From positions 30,208,001 through 30,272,000 of the forward strand of contig NC_092341.1 in NCBI RefSeq assembly GCF_046630445.1: a stretch of DNA of 64,000 nucleotides. The letters run 5' to 3'. Shown here in pieces: positions 63,715 to 64,000 of the stretch (position 1 is its first letter; each line of letters begins with the position of its first letter). The translations under genes were made by a program, and so were the position numbers. Below the pieces are notes generated by a model. That model was given only the letters and a program-made list of their open reading frames with translations. It was not told the origin of the DNA and did not search any database. Source of the DNA: Rutidosis leptorrhynchoides (lineage: Eukaryota; Streptophyta; Magnoliopsida; Asterales; Asteraceae).

Positions 63715-64000
63715 ATGGATTTCTCACCTGATTCGTCAAGTTCTTCTAGCTCCAAAGATAGCGTGAGAGGAGCACACCCACCGATCAATTATCGTGATTT
63801 CTTTAGAAAATGGGGATGGGTTCGCGAAATACTCACCCTATGGAGAAATGGAGAAGGTACTCCTTATCACGAGCCAAACTTACCACCAAACGTCGGAGTA
63901 CTCGATCCACATACAGGCGAACCTGTTCGCAATACCGTTTTCACTCTTTTCGCAAGGATTTTCTGCCTCGAAGGTCGACTCGATGTAACCAATGACAATA
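63715..64000 (+). CDS. Accessory 5' ORF of element H, 3' end outside window
   Basis: ATG at 63715 opens 95 uninterrupted codons that run off the window. It starts MDFSPDSSSSSSKDS, followed by FFRKWGWVREILTLWRNGEG and TGEPVRNTVFTLFARIF. It aligns with the family K pseudogene at 18670 (W-x-W, LxxQW-like, GEPxRNTxFTL). Unlike the K and N copies it has no stop so far. No Gag, zinc-knuckle or enzyme motif. The coiled-coil part would lie beyond 64000. The leader before it (63275-63700) matches that of family K, which supports this start. Confidence 0.7.
   Translation, partial: MDFSPDSSSSSSSKDSVRGAHPPINYRDFFRKWGWVREILTLWRNGEGTPYHEPNLPPNVGVLDPHTGEPVRNTVFTLFARIFCLEGRLDVTNDN

Larger units (their letters stand above)
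49848..64000 (+). mobile_element. Element H (Tekay-type, relative of family K), split by element G, runs off window
   Basis: LTR at 49848-51420, PBS, leader to 51817, then after element G the leader resumes at 63199 and an accessory ORF starts at 63715. Leader sequence is close to family K. Whether gag-pol follows cannot be seen. Confidence 0.85.

Overview
This is an AT-rich plant nuclear window made almost entirely of nested LTR retrotransposons. There is no confident host gene, tRNA gene, rRNA or CRISPR array. The Ty3 families present (Athila-type, and Tekay/Del-type chromoviruses with an initiator-Met PBS), the long LTRs and the (ATT)n/(AT)n arrays point to a repeat-rich eudicot. My best guess is Asteraceae; this is inferred from family resemblance and not proven.

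Layout. (1) 1-8995: an Athila-like element whose 5' LTR is cut by the window start. It carries only gag-protease, with four in-frame stops, and has no RT, RNase H or integrase. (2) 8996-44760: family K, a Tekay-related element with no gag-pol, in a tandem LTR-internal-LTR-internal-LTR arrangement. It comprises internal copy A (8996-14493), LTR1 (14494-17728), internal copy B (17729-29868) and LTR2 (29869-30390 plus 42336-44760). The array is interrupted by a solo LTR at 10018-13463 (TSD AATAT), a solo LTR at 19930-23661 (minus strand, TSD TTACA), a solo LTR at 24503-28532 (TSD TCAGG), and element N at 30391-42335 (minus strand). N is a relative of K that also lacks gag-pol, and an Athila solo LTR sits inside it at 34202-36192 (TSD ATATG). 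(3) 44761-49847: the only stretch not dominated by long LTRs. It holds a possible terminal exon, a fold-back element, two poly(T) retroposon scars, a tRNA-derived SINE-like piece and a Copia 3' end. (4) 49848-64000: element H, with a 5' LTR, PBS and the start of an accessory ORF that runs off the window. Its leader is split by element G (51818-63198, minus strand, TSD ATAGT).

G is a complete Tekay-type chromovirus. It has 2718-bp LTRs that differ at three sites by eye, a 1490-aa Gag-Pol with a chromodomain, and a separate 5' accessory ORF. It is the only coding-complete element here and the plausible model for an enzyme donor.

The most interesting system is the set of gag-pol-less elements K and N (H belongs to the same leader family, but whether it has pol is unknown). 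They keep the iMet PBS and a perfect or near-perfect hairpin in front of the PPT. They also keep a 5' accessory ORF with a C-terminal coiled coil, an internal second PPT-like motif, and a captured fragment of a poly(A)-binding-protein gene. On the opposite strand they carry a short membrane-protein ORF with its own TATA box, whose codon differences look constrained. Their LTRs, and those of G and H, share a pair of mutually complementary 14-16 nt blocks about 300-460 bp apart. The LTRs of K, N and two of the solo copies also carry a tRNA-like Pol III-type module. Together these suggest trans-mobilised satellite retrotransposons with conserved cis signals and a conserved antisense gene.
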